Below, in pieces: positions 16,579 through 26,600 of a stretch of DNA of 40,766 bases. A model generated the notes under the pieces. The model was not told where the DNA came from and did not search any database. It saw nothing but the letters and a program-made list of their open reading frames with translations. Position numbers and translations under genes: made by a program. Numbering within the stretch: position 1 is the first letter of the stretch; each line of letters starts with the position of its first letter. The stretch lies in contig WFXC01000032.1 of the NCBI GenBank assembly GCA_015490805.1, positions 1-40,766 on the forward strand, read 5' to 3'. The stretch is from Candidatus Kapaibacterium sp. GTDB lineage: Bacteria > Bacteroidota > Ignavibacteria > Kapaibacteriales > WFXC01.

Positions 16579-18074
16579 CTGTGGCGGTATCAACATCCGC
16601 TGTCACGCCGAAAGCAACGCTGCGGAAGCAAACCGGATCCGCCCGCAAACACTCTCTCCTGTTTTCTCCCCCGTTCCTCCAGTTTGCTGCTGACTTCCTC
16701 ACTTTTTTGCTCAGCTACGCCCTGTACTTTTTGATCCGCATTGAATCCGGATGGTTTGCAAACCGGTTACAGCCAGGCTGGGATGAGGCAATCCTGGCAG
16801 GATTGGCCCTCAGCGTTTTCTGGCACCTGTTCTTCTGGATCGCTGGTCTCTACCGAAACTGGTATGTTCGTTCCCCTTTTGAAGAAATCGCCAGCATTTT
16901 TAAAACGACCTTTGTCGGTTGCATGCTTCTTTTCGTTACGATCTTTCTGGATGACCTGAGTCGATCATCTGCTACATCAGCCGCTCTTAATTCTCGCTTC
17001 GTGCTGCTGATCTACTGGGCAATGCTGGTGATCTTTGTCTCTCTCGGTCGTATTGGATCGCGGATTCTTCAGCGGAAACTCCGAACCCGGGGTATCGTTG
17101 TCTATCCGACGGTGCTGATCGGAACGCCGAAAGAAGTTGCCAGTTTCTCTCAATCCTTAGAAAGAGCACCGGCGCTGGGCTATCGACCCATTGGCGCCAT
17201 TGTGACTGAATATCCAGCACAACCTGAGCAATTTCCCCTGCCGATCTTGGGAACGGTCAGCGAAGTCCGAACGTTACTCCAGCAGGAGCGTCCCAGCGTC
17301 GCGATCATTACGATGGAACACGGGCATTCGGAATCTCTGCTGGAAATGGTACACACTGCCCAGGAATTCGGGATTGCGGTCAAAATTGTACCCAACCTGT
17401 ACGAAGTATTTTCAGGGCAGGTACGCACGATGCAGATCTACGGCACTCCGCTCATTGAGATTTCTTCGCACCTGATGAAACCGTGGGAAATGGCGGCAAA
17501 ACGGCTGCTGGATATTACGGTCAGCGCTGCTATCTTAGTCGGCGGACTGCCACTGTGGCTGCTGATTGCCCTGCTGATTAAGCTGGATTCACCCGGACCC
17601 ATTTTTTACGTCCAGGAACGGGTCGGCAAAGGGGGCAAGATCTTCCGGATGTACAAATTCCGCTCAATGGTGGTCAATGCGGAATCTCAGGGTCCTCAAT
17701 GGGCGCAGGCGAATGATCCTCGCGTCACGCGCATTGGCCGCTGGTTGCGTAAAACGCATCTGGATGAAATTCCCCAGTTCTGGAATATTCTGAAAGGCGA
17801 TATGAGCCTGGTGGGTCCCCGACCGGAACGCCCGCATTTTGTGGAGAAATACAGCAAACTCATTCCGTATTACAAACGCCGGCTGGTCGTTCGTCAGGGA
17901 TTGACCGGATGGAATCAAATCAAGCGAACAGACTACGAACAAGAGACGCTGGAAATTATTCGGGAACGACTGCGTCACGACTTTTTCTACATCGAAAATA
18001 TGTCGTTCAAACTGGATTTAGAAATTCTCATTCGGACGGTGTTCATTATGCTGCGGGGGAAAGGAACTGCATGA
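16575..18074 (+). CDS. polyprenyl-phosphate sugar phosphotransferase (WcaJ/WbaP family)
   Basis: A 499-residue membrane enzyme expected to move a sugar-1-phosphate from a nucleotide sugar to undecaprenyl phosphate, the first step of exopolysaccharide or O-antigen synthesis. Four membrane helices occupy about residues 35-165, followed by a nucleotide-binding-like cytosolic domain with [14 protein letters not shown]. The C-terminal bacterial sugar transferase domain shows [79 protein letters not shown] and [10 protein letters not shown]. The ATG at 16575 overlaps the previous stop as ATGA, so translation is probably coupled; the frame is open a few codons earlier. The sugar cannot be told from the sequence. 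Confidence 0.92.
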   Translation: MTVAVSTSAVTPKATLRKQTGSARKHSLLFSPPFLQFAADFLTFLLSYALYFLIRIESGWFANRLQPGWDEAILAGLALSVFWHLFFWIAGLYRNWYVRSPFEEIASIFKTTFVGCMLLFVTIFLDDLSRSSATSAALNSRFVLLIYWAMLVIFVSLGRIGSRILQRKLRTRGIVVYPTVLIGTPKEVASFSQSLERAPALGYRPIGAIVTEYPAQPEQFPLPILGTVSEVRTLLQQERPSVAIITMEHGHSESLLEMVHTAQEFGIAVKIVPNLYEVFSGQVRTMQIYGTPLIEISSHLMKPWEMAAKRLLDITVSAAILVGGLPLWLLIALLIKLDSPGPIFYVQERVGKGGKIFRMYKFRSMVVNAESQGPQWAQANDPRVTRIGRWLRKTHLDEIPQFWNILKGDMSLVGPRPERPHFVEKYSKLIPYYKRRLVVRQGLTGWNQIKRTDYEQETLEIIRERLRHDFFYIENMSFKLDLEILIRTVFIMLRGKGTA

Positions 18075-18841
18075 AACGGGAAGGATTGATTGTCATTCCA
18101 ACCTACAACGAACGGGAAAACATTCAGCAGTTGATCCCGCAATTGCTGGAGATTCATCCGGGATTGGACATTCTGGTAGTTGACGACAATTCACCGGACC
18201 AGACGGCTGCGGTGGTGAAACAGTTCCAGCGCCAAACCCAACGGGTGAAGCTGCTGGAACGCCCGGCAAAAATGGGGCTGGGGACTGCGTATACAGAAGG
18301 ATTTCGATTTGCCTTAGCCCACGACTATCCGCTGGTGTTCGAAATGGACGCCGATTTTTCCCATAACCCGGAAGACATTCCCCGGTTTCTGGAAGCTATC
18401 GAGGATGCTGATCTGGTGATTGGCTCTCGATACAAAACTGGTGTTAATGTTGTGAACTGGCCCATCTCCCGGCTACTGCTCAGTTATTTTGCCAATATGT
18501 ACACTCGCATCATCACCCGAATGCCGATTTACGATGCGACCAGCGGATTCAAATGCTTCCGCACCGAGATTCTCCGGCTCATCGATCTGGATAGTATCCA
18601 TTCAAACGGCTACGCTTTCCAGATCGAGATGAACTACAAGGTATGGAAAGCGGGAGGCAGGATCAAAGAAATTCCCATCATTTTCATCGACCGCCGAAGC
18701 GGCGAATCGAAAATGAGCAAAGACATCGTGTGGGAAGCAGCGTGGATCGTCTGGAAACTCCGCCTGTTCTATCGCCCTCCGAAAACACGGCAGCAGGTGG
18801 AAGCCCTTCAACCGGCAGTTGCGCCGGAACCACCGCAGTAA
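18071..18841 (+). CDS. Dpm1-like polyprenol monophosphomannose synthase (GT2)
   Basis: A 256-residue family 2 glycosyltransferase that probably makes a polyprenyl-phosphate-linked mannose or glucose for transfer outside the cytoplasm. It shows IPTYNERENIQQLI, VVDDNSPDQTA, the lipid-sugar signature FEMDADFSHNPEDIP, VIGSRYKTGVNVVNWP, DATSGFKCFR, SNGYAFQIEMNYK and RRSGESKMS, all typical of Dpm1-type enzymes. It lacks the C-terminal membrane helices that some homologues carry and ends in a short Pro-rich tail. The ATG at 18071 overlaps the preceding stop as ATGA, with AAAGGA 5 nt upstream. It is the last gene of the gyrA-to-glycosyltransferase run. Confidence 0.92.
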   Translation: MKREGLIVIPTYNERENIQQLIPQLLEIHPGLDILVVDDNSPDQTAAVVKQFQRQTQRVKLLERPAKMGLGTAYTEGFRFALAHDYPLVFEMDADFSHNPEDIPRFLEAIEDADLVIGSRYKTGVNVVNWPISRLLLSYFANMYTRIITRMPIYDATSGFKCFRTEILRLIDLDSIHSNGYAFQIEMNYKVWKAGGRIKEIPIIFIDRRSGESKMSKDIVWEAAWIVWKLRLFYRPPKTRQQVEALQPAVAPEPPQ

Positions 18842-19191
18842 TCCTGTGACCCGGCAACCGGTGATGCCCCCAGGGATGTCGCCAGCATAGCGACATCAAC
18901 ACCAGAGGGCGAAAAGTGCTTGTATTCCTGTGCATACTGAAAGCACACATTCTTAGGTGTGCACTAATTGGGAGCGCACACTTTAGTGCGCAGTTTTTGC
19001 CGCACATTTTTTGCCGGCTAAAGCCGGTGCTCCCAGTAGGACATCATCCCCAAGCACTGGGATCACACGCTTGAGCGTGTATCCTTTGCCGACTGAAGTC
19101 GGCGCTCCCAGTGGGGCACTGCTAATGATGACCAACGAAAGTCGATACCCACCAGAATTGGAAGCGTATGCTGCCACGCGCAGATTGTCCT
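18842..19191. repeat. palindromic repeat cluster 1
   Basis: A 460-bp gap between the glycosyltransferase and phoD holds a run of hairpins. GATGTCGC 18875-18882 pairs with GCGACATC 18890-18897, and GCACAC 18943-18948 with GTGTGC 18957-18962. Two units of the GGGAGCGC family follow. Unit 1 spans about 18968-19037 (TTGGGAGCGC ... GTGCTCCCAGT) and contains ACACTTTAGTGCGC and GCCGGCTAAAGCCGG. Unit 2 spans 19055-19113 and contains ACACGCTTGAGCGTGT and GCCGACTGAAGTCGGC. Their layout matches the units at 35.7-36.1 and 39.8-40.0 kb. No gene was seen. Confidence 0.85.
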
Positions 19192-19199
19192 TATTTTTG
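19167..19199 (+). promoter_or_regulatory. possible phoD promoter
   Basis: TATTTTTG at 19192-19199 fully matches TAnnTTTG. The -33 side is weak: TATG at 19167-19170, 21 nt upstream, has one mismatch to TTTG. The predicted start would leave a leader of about 95 nt before the phoD ATG. Confidence 0.35.
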
Positions 19200-19302
19200 T
19201 CTATAGCTCATCCTGGTCGTCAGCAGGGTACTGGCTCCATAGCAGAAAATTCGTAATTTCGTAGCACTGCTTAGGGCATATTCACAAGGGAAAGGAAGCG
19301 GG

Positions 19303-20631
19303 ATGCGACGCAGCGTATGCCTCTTTGCACTGGGATGGTTTCTTACGCTCTCCTGGATGGCTGCCCAGGAAACGTTGTTGCAATCAGGTCCGATGGTAGG
19401 CTATGCGGACTATCGGGAAGTGGCGCTCTGGGTTCAAACAACGCAGGAAGCGGCGGTGTACTTTGAGTATTGGGAAGTCGGGAAACCGGAGCAGCGCTAT
19501 CGGACAGCCACTGTCCGAACCAAAGCAGCAGATGGCTTTACAGCCCGAGTCATTGCCGACCAACTGGAACCAGGACGTAAGTACGAATATGCACTTTTCA
19601 TCAACGGGCAGGAGGTTCCACGTCCGTATCCGCTCCGTTTCCAGACCCTGCCGCTGTGGCAATGGCGGACGGATCCCCCGAACTTCCGCATTGCCGTCGG
19701 AAGTTGCCTCTACATCAACGAACCAGCTTACGATCGCCCCGGTCGTCCTTACGGAGGTGATTACGAAATCCTAAAAGCAATCCACGAAAAGCAGCCAGAC
19801 GCGATGTTATGGCTGGGGGACAATGTCTACCTGCGGGAAGTGGACTGGAACACCCGCTCAGGAATGATCAAGCGGTATACGCACACCCGTTCTACTCCTG
19901 AAATGCAGCCGTTGCTGGGGTCAGTTCATCACTACGCTATTTGGGATGATCACGACTATGGTCCGAACAACAGCGATCGTAGTTTCTGGAATCGGAAAGC
20001 GGCACTGGAAGTATTCAAGCTTTTCTGGTGCAATCCCATTTACGGAGCTGATGGAACGGACGATATTTCCGGACGCTTTGAATGGGGGGATGTCGAATTT
20101 TTCTTGCTAGATAATCGGATGCATCGTTCCCCCAACAATCGGATCACGGGCAGGCGAGAAATCCTGGGTGAACAGCAACTGGAATGGCTGATCGATGCGC
20201 TCACATACAGCAAAGCAACCTTTAAAATCATTGCGATCGGCGGACAGGTGCTCAATCCGGTAGCCCGGTGGGAAAATTACGCCACCTATGCTGCAGAGCG
20301 AGAAAAATTGCTGCGCCGAATCGAGCAAGAAGGAATTACCGGGGTTATCTTTCTCACCGGCGACCGTCACCATACGGAGATCACCAAGCTGGAGCGCCCC
20401 GGCACCTACCCGCTGTATGACATTACGATCTCGCCGCTTACTTCCCGTGCTTACAATGCAGAAAAAGAGCCAAACTATCTGCGAGTTCCCGGCACAATGG
20501 TAGGCGAGCGGAACTTTGCAATCCTGGAGTTTTCCGGACCACGGAACGACCGGAAACTCACCTGTCGGGTGTTCGACAAAAATGGCAAAGAGCTGTGGTC
20601 GTACGAAATTAAAGCATCGGAGCTCAAATAA
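19303..20631 (+). CDS. PhoD-like exported phosphatase/phosphodiesterase
   Basis: A 442-residue secreted or periplasmic metallophosphoesterase of the alkaline phosphatase D family, which typically cleaves phosphomonoesters or phosphodiesters using Fe/Ca. A signal peptide (RRSVCLFALGWFLTLSWMAA, cut near AQE) is followed by an N-terminal beta-sandwich domain of about 100 residues. The metal-binding motifs follow in order: IAVGSCLY, AMLWLGDNVYL, AIWDDHDYGPNNSDRSF, FFLLDNR and IFLTGDRHHTEI. AAAGGA lies 6 nt before the ATG. It begins a new plus-strand run, with the next gene 9 bp downstream. The substrate is not determinable. Confidence 0.92.
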   Translation: MRRSVCLFALGWFLTLSWMAAQETLLQSGPMVGYADYREVALWVQTTQEAAVYFEYWEVGKPEQRYRTATVRTKAADGFTARVIADQLEPGRKYEYALFINGQEVPRPYPLRFQTLPLWQWRTDPPNFRIAVGSCLYINEPAYDRPGRPYGGDYEILKAIHEKQPDAMLWLGDNVYLREVDWNTRSGMIKRYTHTRSTPEMQPLLGSVHHYAIWDDHDYGPNNSDRSFWNRKAALEVFKLFWCNPIYGADGTDDISGRFEWGDVEFFLLDNRMHRSPNNRITGRREILGEQQLEWLIDALTYSKATFKIIAIGGQVLNPVARWENYATYAAEREKLLRRIEQEGITGVIFLTGDRHHTEITKLERPGTYPLYDITISPLTSRAYNAEKEPNYLRVPGTMVGERNFAILEFSGPRNDRKLTCRVFDKNGKELWSYEIKASELK

Positions 20632-20640
20632 ACACTGGAA

Positions 20641-21432
20641 ATGACGAACCGTTCAGAGCAACAGGTCCAGGTGATCCGTGGCGTCGAATGCCGCATTCGC
20701 CGCATTCCTGCAGCCCGGCGGCTGACGCTAACAATCCACTATGACGGCACGGTTTTGGTAACTGTTCCCAAAAGGGTAACCAAAAACAAAGTACTGTCGT
20801 TTGTCTGGAGCAATTTTTCTTTCATCGAAGATCAATTAGCATTGCTGGAGGAATATCGCCGACCGTTGTACGAATCGCCACCAAAAGTGCTGTATCAGGG
20901 ACGGTGGTATCGGGTCCGATTGGTCAAAGGCGATGAGTGGAAATTGCGATTCTTTGCAACCCACTTTGTCTTCTGGCATCCGCGAATTGCTGACCTTGCG
21001 GTGCATTTGCAACAACACTGGATCGACTGGAGTCGGCGGAAAGCAAAGCGCATTCTCCCGGAACTGATTCGCAGCCTTGCGCAGGAAGTTGGCGTCCAGG
21101 TTGAGCGCATCAGTATCCGCAATCAACGCTCACGATGGGGCAGTTGTACGGCTGCTCGCCGTTCCATTTCTCTAAACTGGCGAGCAATTCTTTTTCCCTC
21201 CAATGTTCTGGAATACCTGATTTACCACGAACTGGCACATTTACGCTATCCACACCACGGCAAACGCTACTGGCAGTTAGTCGAATCGTGGATGCCAGAA
21301 TACCGGGAATGTGAACGCTGGATCTCAGTCAACGGCCCAGCGATTATGGCACTAACAACGGTCTCCAAACGCCGGCATCCCATCCAATTTGAACTTTTTG
21401 CGCAGCAATCAACGAACAGGGATCATTCATAA
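20641..21432 (+). CDS. YgjP/SprT-like M48-family metallopeptidase
   Basis: A 263-residue predicted zinc metallopeptidase (DUF45, YgjP-like). The N-terminal half is basic with VECRIRRIPAARRLTLTIHY. The conserved core then reads NQRSRWGSCTAARRSISLNW, with LIYHELAHLRYPHHGKRYWQ holding the zinc motif H196-E-L-A-H200, and a downstream ESWMPEYRECE segment. No signal peptide is present, so it is probably cytoplasmic. The start lies 9 bp after phoD, suggesting cotranscription. Its physiological substrate is unknown; family members are often linked to DNA-protein crosslink or restriction loci, but nothing here shows that. Confidence 0.9.
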   Translation: MTNRSEQQVQVIRGVECRIRRIPAARRLTLTIHYDGTVLVTVPKRVTKNKVLSFVWSNFSFIEDQLALLEEYRRPLYESPPKVLYQGRWYRVRLVKGDEWKLRFFATHFVFWHPRIADLAVHLQQHWIDWSRRKAKRILPELIRSLAQEVGVQVERISIRNQRSRWGSCTAARRSISLNWRAILFPSNVLEYLIYHELAHLRYPHHGKRYWQLVESWMPEYRECERWISVNGPAIMALTTVSKRRHPIQFELFAQQSTNRDHS

Positions 21433-21448
21433 AAACAGGAGCTCTCCA

Positions 21449-22549
21449 ATGGCTGATGCACTGTATTACCGGGACTATCTGCAACTGGACAAAATTCTCA
21501 ATGCGCAACACCTGATCAGTGCTGATTACGGAGAACCAGCCCACGACGAGCTGTTGTTTATCATCACCCATCAAGCCTACGAGTTGTGGTTCAAGCAGGT
21601 ACTGGCAGAGGTGGATTCTGTCCGGCAACTGTTGACGCAGCGCCCGGTGCCGGAAAAAGACGTTGCGACGATCGTCTTCCGACTGGGGCGGGTCAACCGG
21701 ATTTTAGACCTGCTGGTATCCCAGTTCGGCATTCTGGAAACCATGACCGCGCTGGACTTTATGCGGTTCCGCCAGTTTCTGTTTCCAGCCAGCGGCTTTC
21801 AGTCGCTGCAATTTCGAGTGCTTCAGGCAAAAATGGGACTTCAGGATGCCCTGCGCCATACCATCAAACGCGAATTTTTCTACGCTGCTTTAGATGAACG
21901 CGACCGTGCAATCATCGACCAGGTGCTGCAGGAACCCTCCCTGTTCCGTCTGGTAGAACGCTGGCTGGAAGCAATGCCGTTTATGGAAGCGGAGAACTAC
22001 ACGTTCTGGGAAGAATACCGCAAGGTGATCGAATCAATCTACGCACGTGACCGGGAATTGATTCTTCAGGAGCCAACGCTGACGGAGGAGGAAAAACAGG
22101 AGCGTTTGCGGCAAGTTGAGCTGAACCGGCAAAGTTTTGAAGCACTTTTTGACGAAGCACTGTATGCAGAGCTGCAAAAACAGGGCGTTTTCAGCTTCTC
22201 GTTACGTGCCTTCCGAGCCGCTCTGTTCATTGCCCTGTATCGAGACTACCCCTTAATGCAACTGCCCTATCGCCTGCTGGATGGCTTAGCCGAATTCGAT
22301 GAGTTAATGGGGCTATGGCGCTATCGCCACGCCCGAATGGCAGCTCGAATGATCGGCAGCCGGATTGGTACTGGTGGCTCTTCCGGCGTGGAATATCTGA
22401 TGAATGCTGCCGTGCGGCACAAGGTATTCGAGGACATTACCAATCTCAGCTCTTTCCTGATCCCACCGCAGCAACTGCCGCCGCTGCCAGAGGATATCGC
22501 CAGGCAACTGCACTTTGTGTACGAAGTGAATGAAACGCAGCGCAATTAA
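21449..22549 (+). CDS. kynA: tryptophan 2,3-dioxygenase
   Basis: A 366-residue haem enzyme that opens the indole ring of L-tryptophan to N-formylkynurenine. The signature DELLFIITHQAYELWFKQVL (from residue 33) contains the distal His (H41, equivalent to H55 of the Xanthomonas enzyme). FMRFRQFLFPASGFQSLQFR contains the substrate-carboxylate Arg. LWRYRHARMAARMIGSRIGT followed by GGSSGVEYLM carries the proximal haem ligand His and the GTGGS loop. I start at the ATG at 21449 with AGGAG 7 nt upstream; the frame is open 20 codons earlier and would overlap the previous gene. Family length is normal. No other kynurenine pathway gene is in the window. Its 3' end overlaps comF by 20 bp. Confidence 0.96.
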   Translation: MADALYYRDYLQLDKILNAQHLISADYGEPAHDELLFIITHQAYELWFKQVLAEVDSVRQLLTQRPVPEKDVATIVFRLGRVNRILDLLVSQFGILETMTALDFMRFRQFLFPASGFQSLQFRVLQAKMGLQDALRHTIKREFFYAALDERDRAIIDQVLQEPSLFRLVERWLEAMPFMEAENYTFWEEYRKVIESIYARDRELILQEPTLTEEEKQERLRQVELNRQSFEALFDEALYAELQKQGVFSFSLRAFRAALFIALYRDYPLMQLPYRLLDGLAEFDELMGLWRYRHARMAARMIGSRIGTGGSSGVEYLMNAAVRHKVFEDITNLSSFLIPPQQLPPLPEDIARQLHFVYEVNETQRN

Positions 22550-23297
22550 ACAGCACTTCCGGCACTTTTCTCCCCTTCTCACCCTGAGCACTGCCCTTCT
22601 GGATTTCCTCGCTCCGCAGCAGTGTGTGCACTGCGGGCATCGGCTGCCTTCCTCCCACCAGGAAGACCGGGAGCATAGCACCGGAACGCAGCGATCTATC
22701 CCGCTCCTCTGCACGCAATGCCAGAATGGAGTACCATTCGTGGAACGATCCGTGATCCGGGAACTGCGGCAGCGGTATCCTGCACCGTGCGCTATTGCCA
22801 ATCTGTGGGTGCTATACCGATATACCGAACCCATCGCAGCCGTGATTCACGCCATCAAGTACCAGTTCCGACGGCGCGCTGCCCGGCGGCTGGGCAATAT
22901 GCTGGGCACGATGCTCCAATCACAGCACCATCCCCCTATGGATGCCATTGTACCAGTTCCGCTCCACCCTGCGCGGCAGCGGGAACGGGGCTACAATCAA
23001 TCGGAGCTCTTAGCAATGGGGGTTGCCGACATCCTTCAGATTCCTGTTCGTACCCGGTGGATCCGGCGTTCTCGGTGGACGGCATCCCAAACGCAGCTTT
23101 CCGATGCAGAACGCCTTGCCAATGTCCAGCACGCTTTCACCGCCGGGAAACAAGCTGAAGCAGTGCGCGGCAAAAACGTCCTCCTGATCGACGATGTTGT
23201 TACCACCGGCGCCACGCTCTGCGCCTCTGCTGCCGCTCTGCAGCACCTTGGGGCGCACAAAATCTTCGCTGCTGCCGTCGCCATTGCGCCACGGTAA
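22530..23297 (+). CDS. ComF family phosphoribosyltransferase-like protein
   Basis: A 255-residue protein of the ComF/GntX family, which in naturally competent bacteria supports uptake of DNA. The N-terminal zinc ribbon has C32-x2-C35 (QCVHCGH) and C61-x2-C64 (CTQCQ). The phosphoribosyltransferase-like domain shows IHAIKYQFRRRAARRLG, DAIVPVPLHPARQRERGYNQ and the PRPP-binding loop VLLIDDVVTTGATL. The ATG at 22530 overlaps the kynA stop by 20 bp and has no clear ribosome site, so coupling to kynA is likely. Start and family are well supported; a role in transformation is inferred from the family only. Confidence 0.93.
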   Translation: MKRSAIKQHFRHFSPLLTLSTALLDFLAPQQCVHCGHRLPSSHQEDREHSTGTQRSIPLLCTQCQNGVPFVERSVIRELRQRYPAPCAIANLWVLYRYTEPIAAVIHAIKYQFRRRAARRLGNMLGTMLQSQHHPPMDAIVPVPLHPARQRERGYNQSELLAMGVADILQIPVRTRWIRRSRWTASQTQLSDAERLANVQHAFTAGKQAEAVRGKNVLLIDDVVTTGATLCASAAALQHLGAHKIFAAAVAIAPR

Positions 23298-23625
23298 CCA
23301 TCCACGCCTTTGCATCTCTATTCCCAATCACCCATCGATCCTGCGGAAAACAGCCGGCGTTGCACTCAACTTCCGGGTATTATTCCGCGTTGTCCTACAA
23401 GTCAGCAGGATCAACTCCTTACCATCGGTGCCCCTTTCTGTGACCATCTTCTCTGGATCCTGCCGCGCTTCCTGTCGACATTCCAGCGCAAGCGGTTTCC
23501 ATATGCTGAGCGTCAGCAAACAGATCCAGACACCAGCAGATCGAACGTTCGCCAACAGCAATGTTTGTGGTGCAATCTTTCTGCGGGCTTTGCGACTGTA
23601 CAATGAACTAAGGGACTGCTGACGG
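23298..23625. other. 328-bp intergenic region before the AddB-like gene
   Basis: No palindromic element and no strict promoter match was found here. Open frames exist on both strands (a 98-codon frame at 23310-23606 plus, and a 105-codon frame at 23328-23645 minus), but neither has a ribosome site, a recognisable domain or family resemblance. Both read like chance frames in GC-moderate DNA. It may hold the promoter of the nuclease gene. Confidence 0.5.
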
Positions 23626-26600
23626 ATGGCATACGTATTGTACAATGCACCGAGCTCGCAATTTCCCCTTCAGTGGGAATTACCCCAATGCCTGCAAGCA
23701 GCAATCCAGCAGGATCAACTCTCCTCCATTCTGATCATTGTTCCCACGCACCGGCTTGCCCGCCGACTGCAACGGCAACTGATTCAGCAGTACTACGAGG
23801 TCCATCGTCGAGCGCTGGATACGTCCGTATTTCTCACCCTGGATCAGCTTGCCGCAACCATTTTAAGCCGTCTTGTGCACCGTCCCGCTTTACGCCTGGT
23901 CTCCGATGCCTATCTGATGGTGCTGCTGCAAAAAGCCATCGAAACAGCGCAGCCGCAGTACTACACAGCAGCATCCGTTGCCCGTTCCCCTGCAATCCTG
24001 GAACGCCTTTTCCGCATCATCCAGGGACTCAAAGAAGACGGCATCACGCCTTACCACTTAAAACAGCAGCTCGAAGACCCTCAACGGTACAAAATCATCA
24101 GCCGCCATCGGTTCAGCGATATTGCCCGCATCTACGAGCGCTACGAAGAACTCCTGGGTGATACGCTGTTAGATCCACCGGGACAACTGCTCCGGGCGAT
24201 AGAATTTCTCCGGGGCGATCGTGATCCCACATCCCTCAAGCCTGTGCTGATCCCCGATACAACCAGAGAAGCCCAGCAGCGGCGCTACCGCCAGGCTTTT
24301 CCTTCCACGGAGCTCATCCTCCTTAGCGGTTTCAGTGATTTCAAGCCTCCGGAACAGGAACTACTGCAACTGTTACAGGCTGTGCCGTTCCACGTTCGCA
24401 TCGTGCTGGACTTTTCACCGAAAAACGGTCCGTTGTTCGGCAAATTCCAGTCGGTTGTTGAGAGCCTGCGCGCCAGCGGCTATCAGGCTTTTACGGATGA
24501 CGCCGAACCTGCGGAGGAAAGTCCGCCAGAAACGTGGGAGCGTCCGCTCTACCTCCGGCGCTGGCTGTTCAATACGGAAGAAGCGCTTGCTCATCCCGGC
24601 TTTTCTCGAATGTTCCGCATCTACCGGGTCGAAGATCGAGTTGAGGAAGTTCGATTCTTAGCCCGACTCATCCAGTGGGTTCATCACAAAGAGCACGTGC
24701 CATACGAGCGGATGTGCATTGTTTCCCGAATTCCTGAGCATTATGCCGATCTCTTTCGAGAAATCTTCCCGCACTACCGCATTCCCATCAATGTAACGGC
24801 TCGATTCTTTCTCCACCACTCACCGGTTGTCACCGCTATTTTCGCCGTTCTGGAGTTGCTGCTCTATGGCTTTCGCCGCGAGGACCTTCACCGGGCATTG
24901 AACACGCCATACCTGCGATTTGCAACGACGGAGAAATTGCCGCACACTGATCCCAACCTGCTGTACACTGTTGCGCTCAAACACCGCATTCGAGGCGGGT
25001 ACTATCAGGAAGGACTTGCTGGCTGGCAGCAACGGTTGCAGCAGCGGTTACAGCAACTGCGCCAGTATTTGCATCGCCTGGAAACAAAGCCGTATGCCGA
25101 TCCGGATACCATCCGGCAACTGCAACAGGACATTACGCAATTGCAGCGGGCTCAATCCATCTTGCAAACTCTCCACCAATTTCCAGTGCAGTCCATTCCA
25201 GCGCAAAAAATTACTGCCCGCGAGTTTGTCGATTTTGTCCGCAACGCCATCCTCCACCACTTCGGCATTGCCGAGAGCATCCTGCGCTTTTACCGCCACG
25301 TCCGCTCGATTCCGGTCGACTCCCTTGCCGAACGGATTGTCCTGTTAGAAGAGGCGGAAAAAGATGCGCGTGCCTATACCCGCTTTCTGGAAATTCTGGA
25401 AGAGATGCTGTTCATCGAATCCGAACTTTTCAATCTTCCCCGCCGCTCCTTTGAAGAATTCGTGCTCCAGCTTCGCACCGCTGTGGAACACGCCCGATAT
25501 CAGGTGCGGGAAAAAATAGGCTACGGCGTTACCATCACAGGCTTGGAAGAAATTCGTGGCATTCCGTTCGATTATGTCTTTCTCTGCGGCGCTATCGAAA
25601 AAGAACTGCCGATCAGCTACGTTCCCGAAGCATTTCTGGGACAGTCGCTACCAGAATCAGAGGAGCACCACCTCCAGCAGGAACGAATGCTGTTTTACCA
25701 GGTGCTGACCAATAATCCGGAAACGCTCCGATCGGGAACGTTCCGGCTGGTCATCACCTATCCGGGCTTCCAGGAAAGCCAGGAATTAGTTCGTTCCTCC
25801 TTCGTGGACGCGCTGCTCAAGATCACGACGCTCCAGCGCGACGGCTGCATCTGGGATATGCCGGAGCTGCGGAAGCAACTACTCCACCCTGAACAACGTT
25901 CCGCCGCTTACCAGCGACTTGAGCAACTCCAATTTCTTCAGGCGTGCTACACACCTGCCGAAACGATAGTTCAAGCAGCGCTGGCACAGGCTCGCAGGGA
26001 TGAATCCGCTGTGGCGACGATCCTCTCGCATCTTCCGGAAGCAGAACGTCAGCGAGCGCAGAGGGTAGTCACATTCGTCAGGGAATACGAAACTTTTCAG
26101 CGGAAACGGCAGCACGTTCAGCTTCCCCCTGCTGTGTTGGAGCAGTTTCCTCTGCTCAAACCCGATGAACCAGTCTCTGTCTCAATGCTGGAGCAATTCC
26201 AGCGATGTCCCTATCAGTTTTTTGCCGAACGCGTGCTCCAGCTCCGTCCCATCGAGAAGCCCGACTTCGGCCTTTCGCCGCTGGAGCGCGGCACGCTGCT
26301 CCACACCATCGTCTACCGATTCTTTTCCGAACTCCAGCAATCCTCCGGGGACCAACCCATCGTGCTGGATTCTGCCCAGCAGGAAGCATACCAGCAGCTT
26401 TTGACTCATATCGCCAATGAAGAACTGGATCGCCTGGCTTTCGACCATCCATTTTTCCAACTGGACCGGCAAACGCTGCTGGGAACAGCAGACCAGCCCG
26501 GTGCTCTGCACCGCTGGCTGGAAGCAGAATTACGGCTGGTCAGCCGTCATCATTATCCTTTCCGCCCCGCCATTTTTGAACTCGCTTTTGGAACCAGCAC

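Noticed and set aside
23194..23622. 142-codon plus-strand frame and 105-codon minus-strand frame in the comF-AddB gap
   Set aside because: The first starts inside comF; both lack ribosome sites and recognisable domains. Kept only as a described gap.
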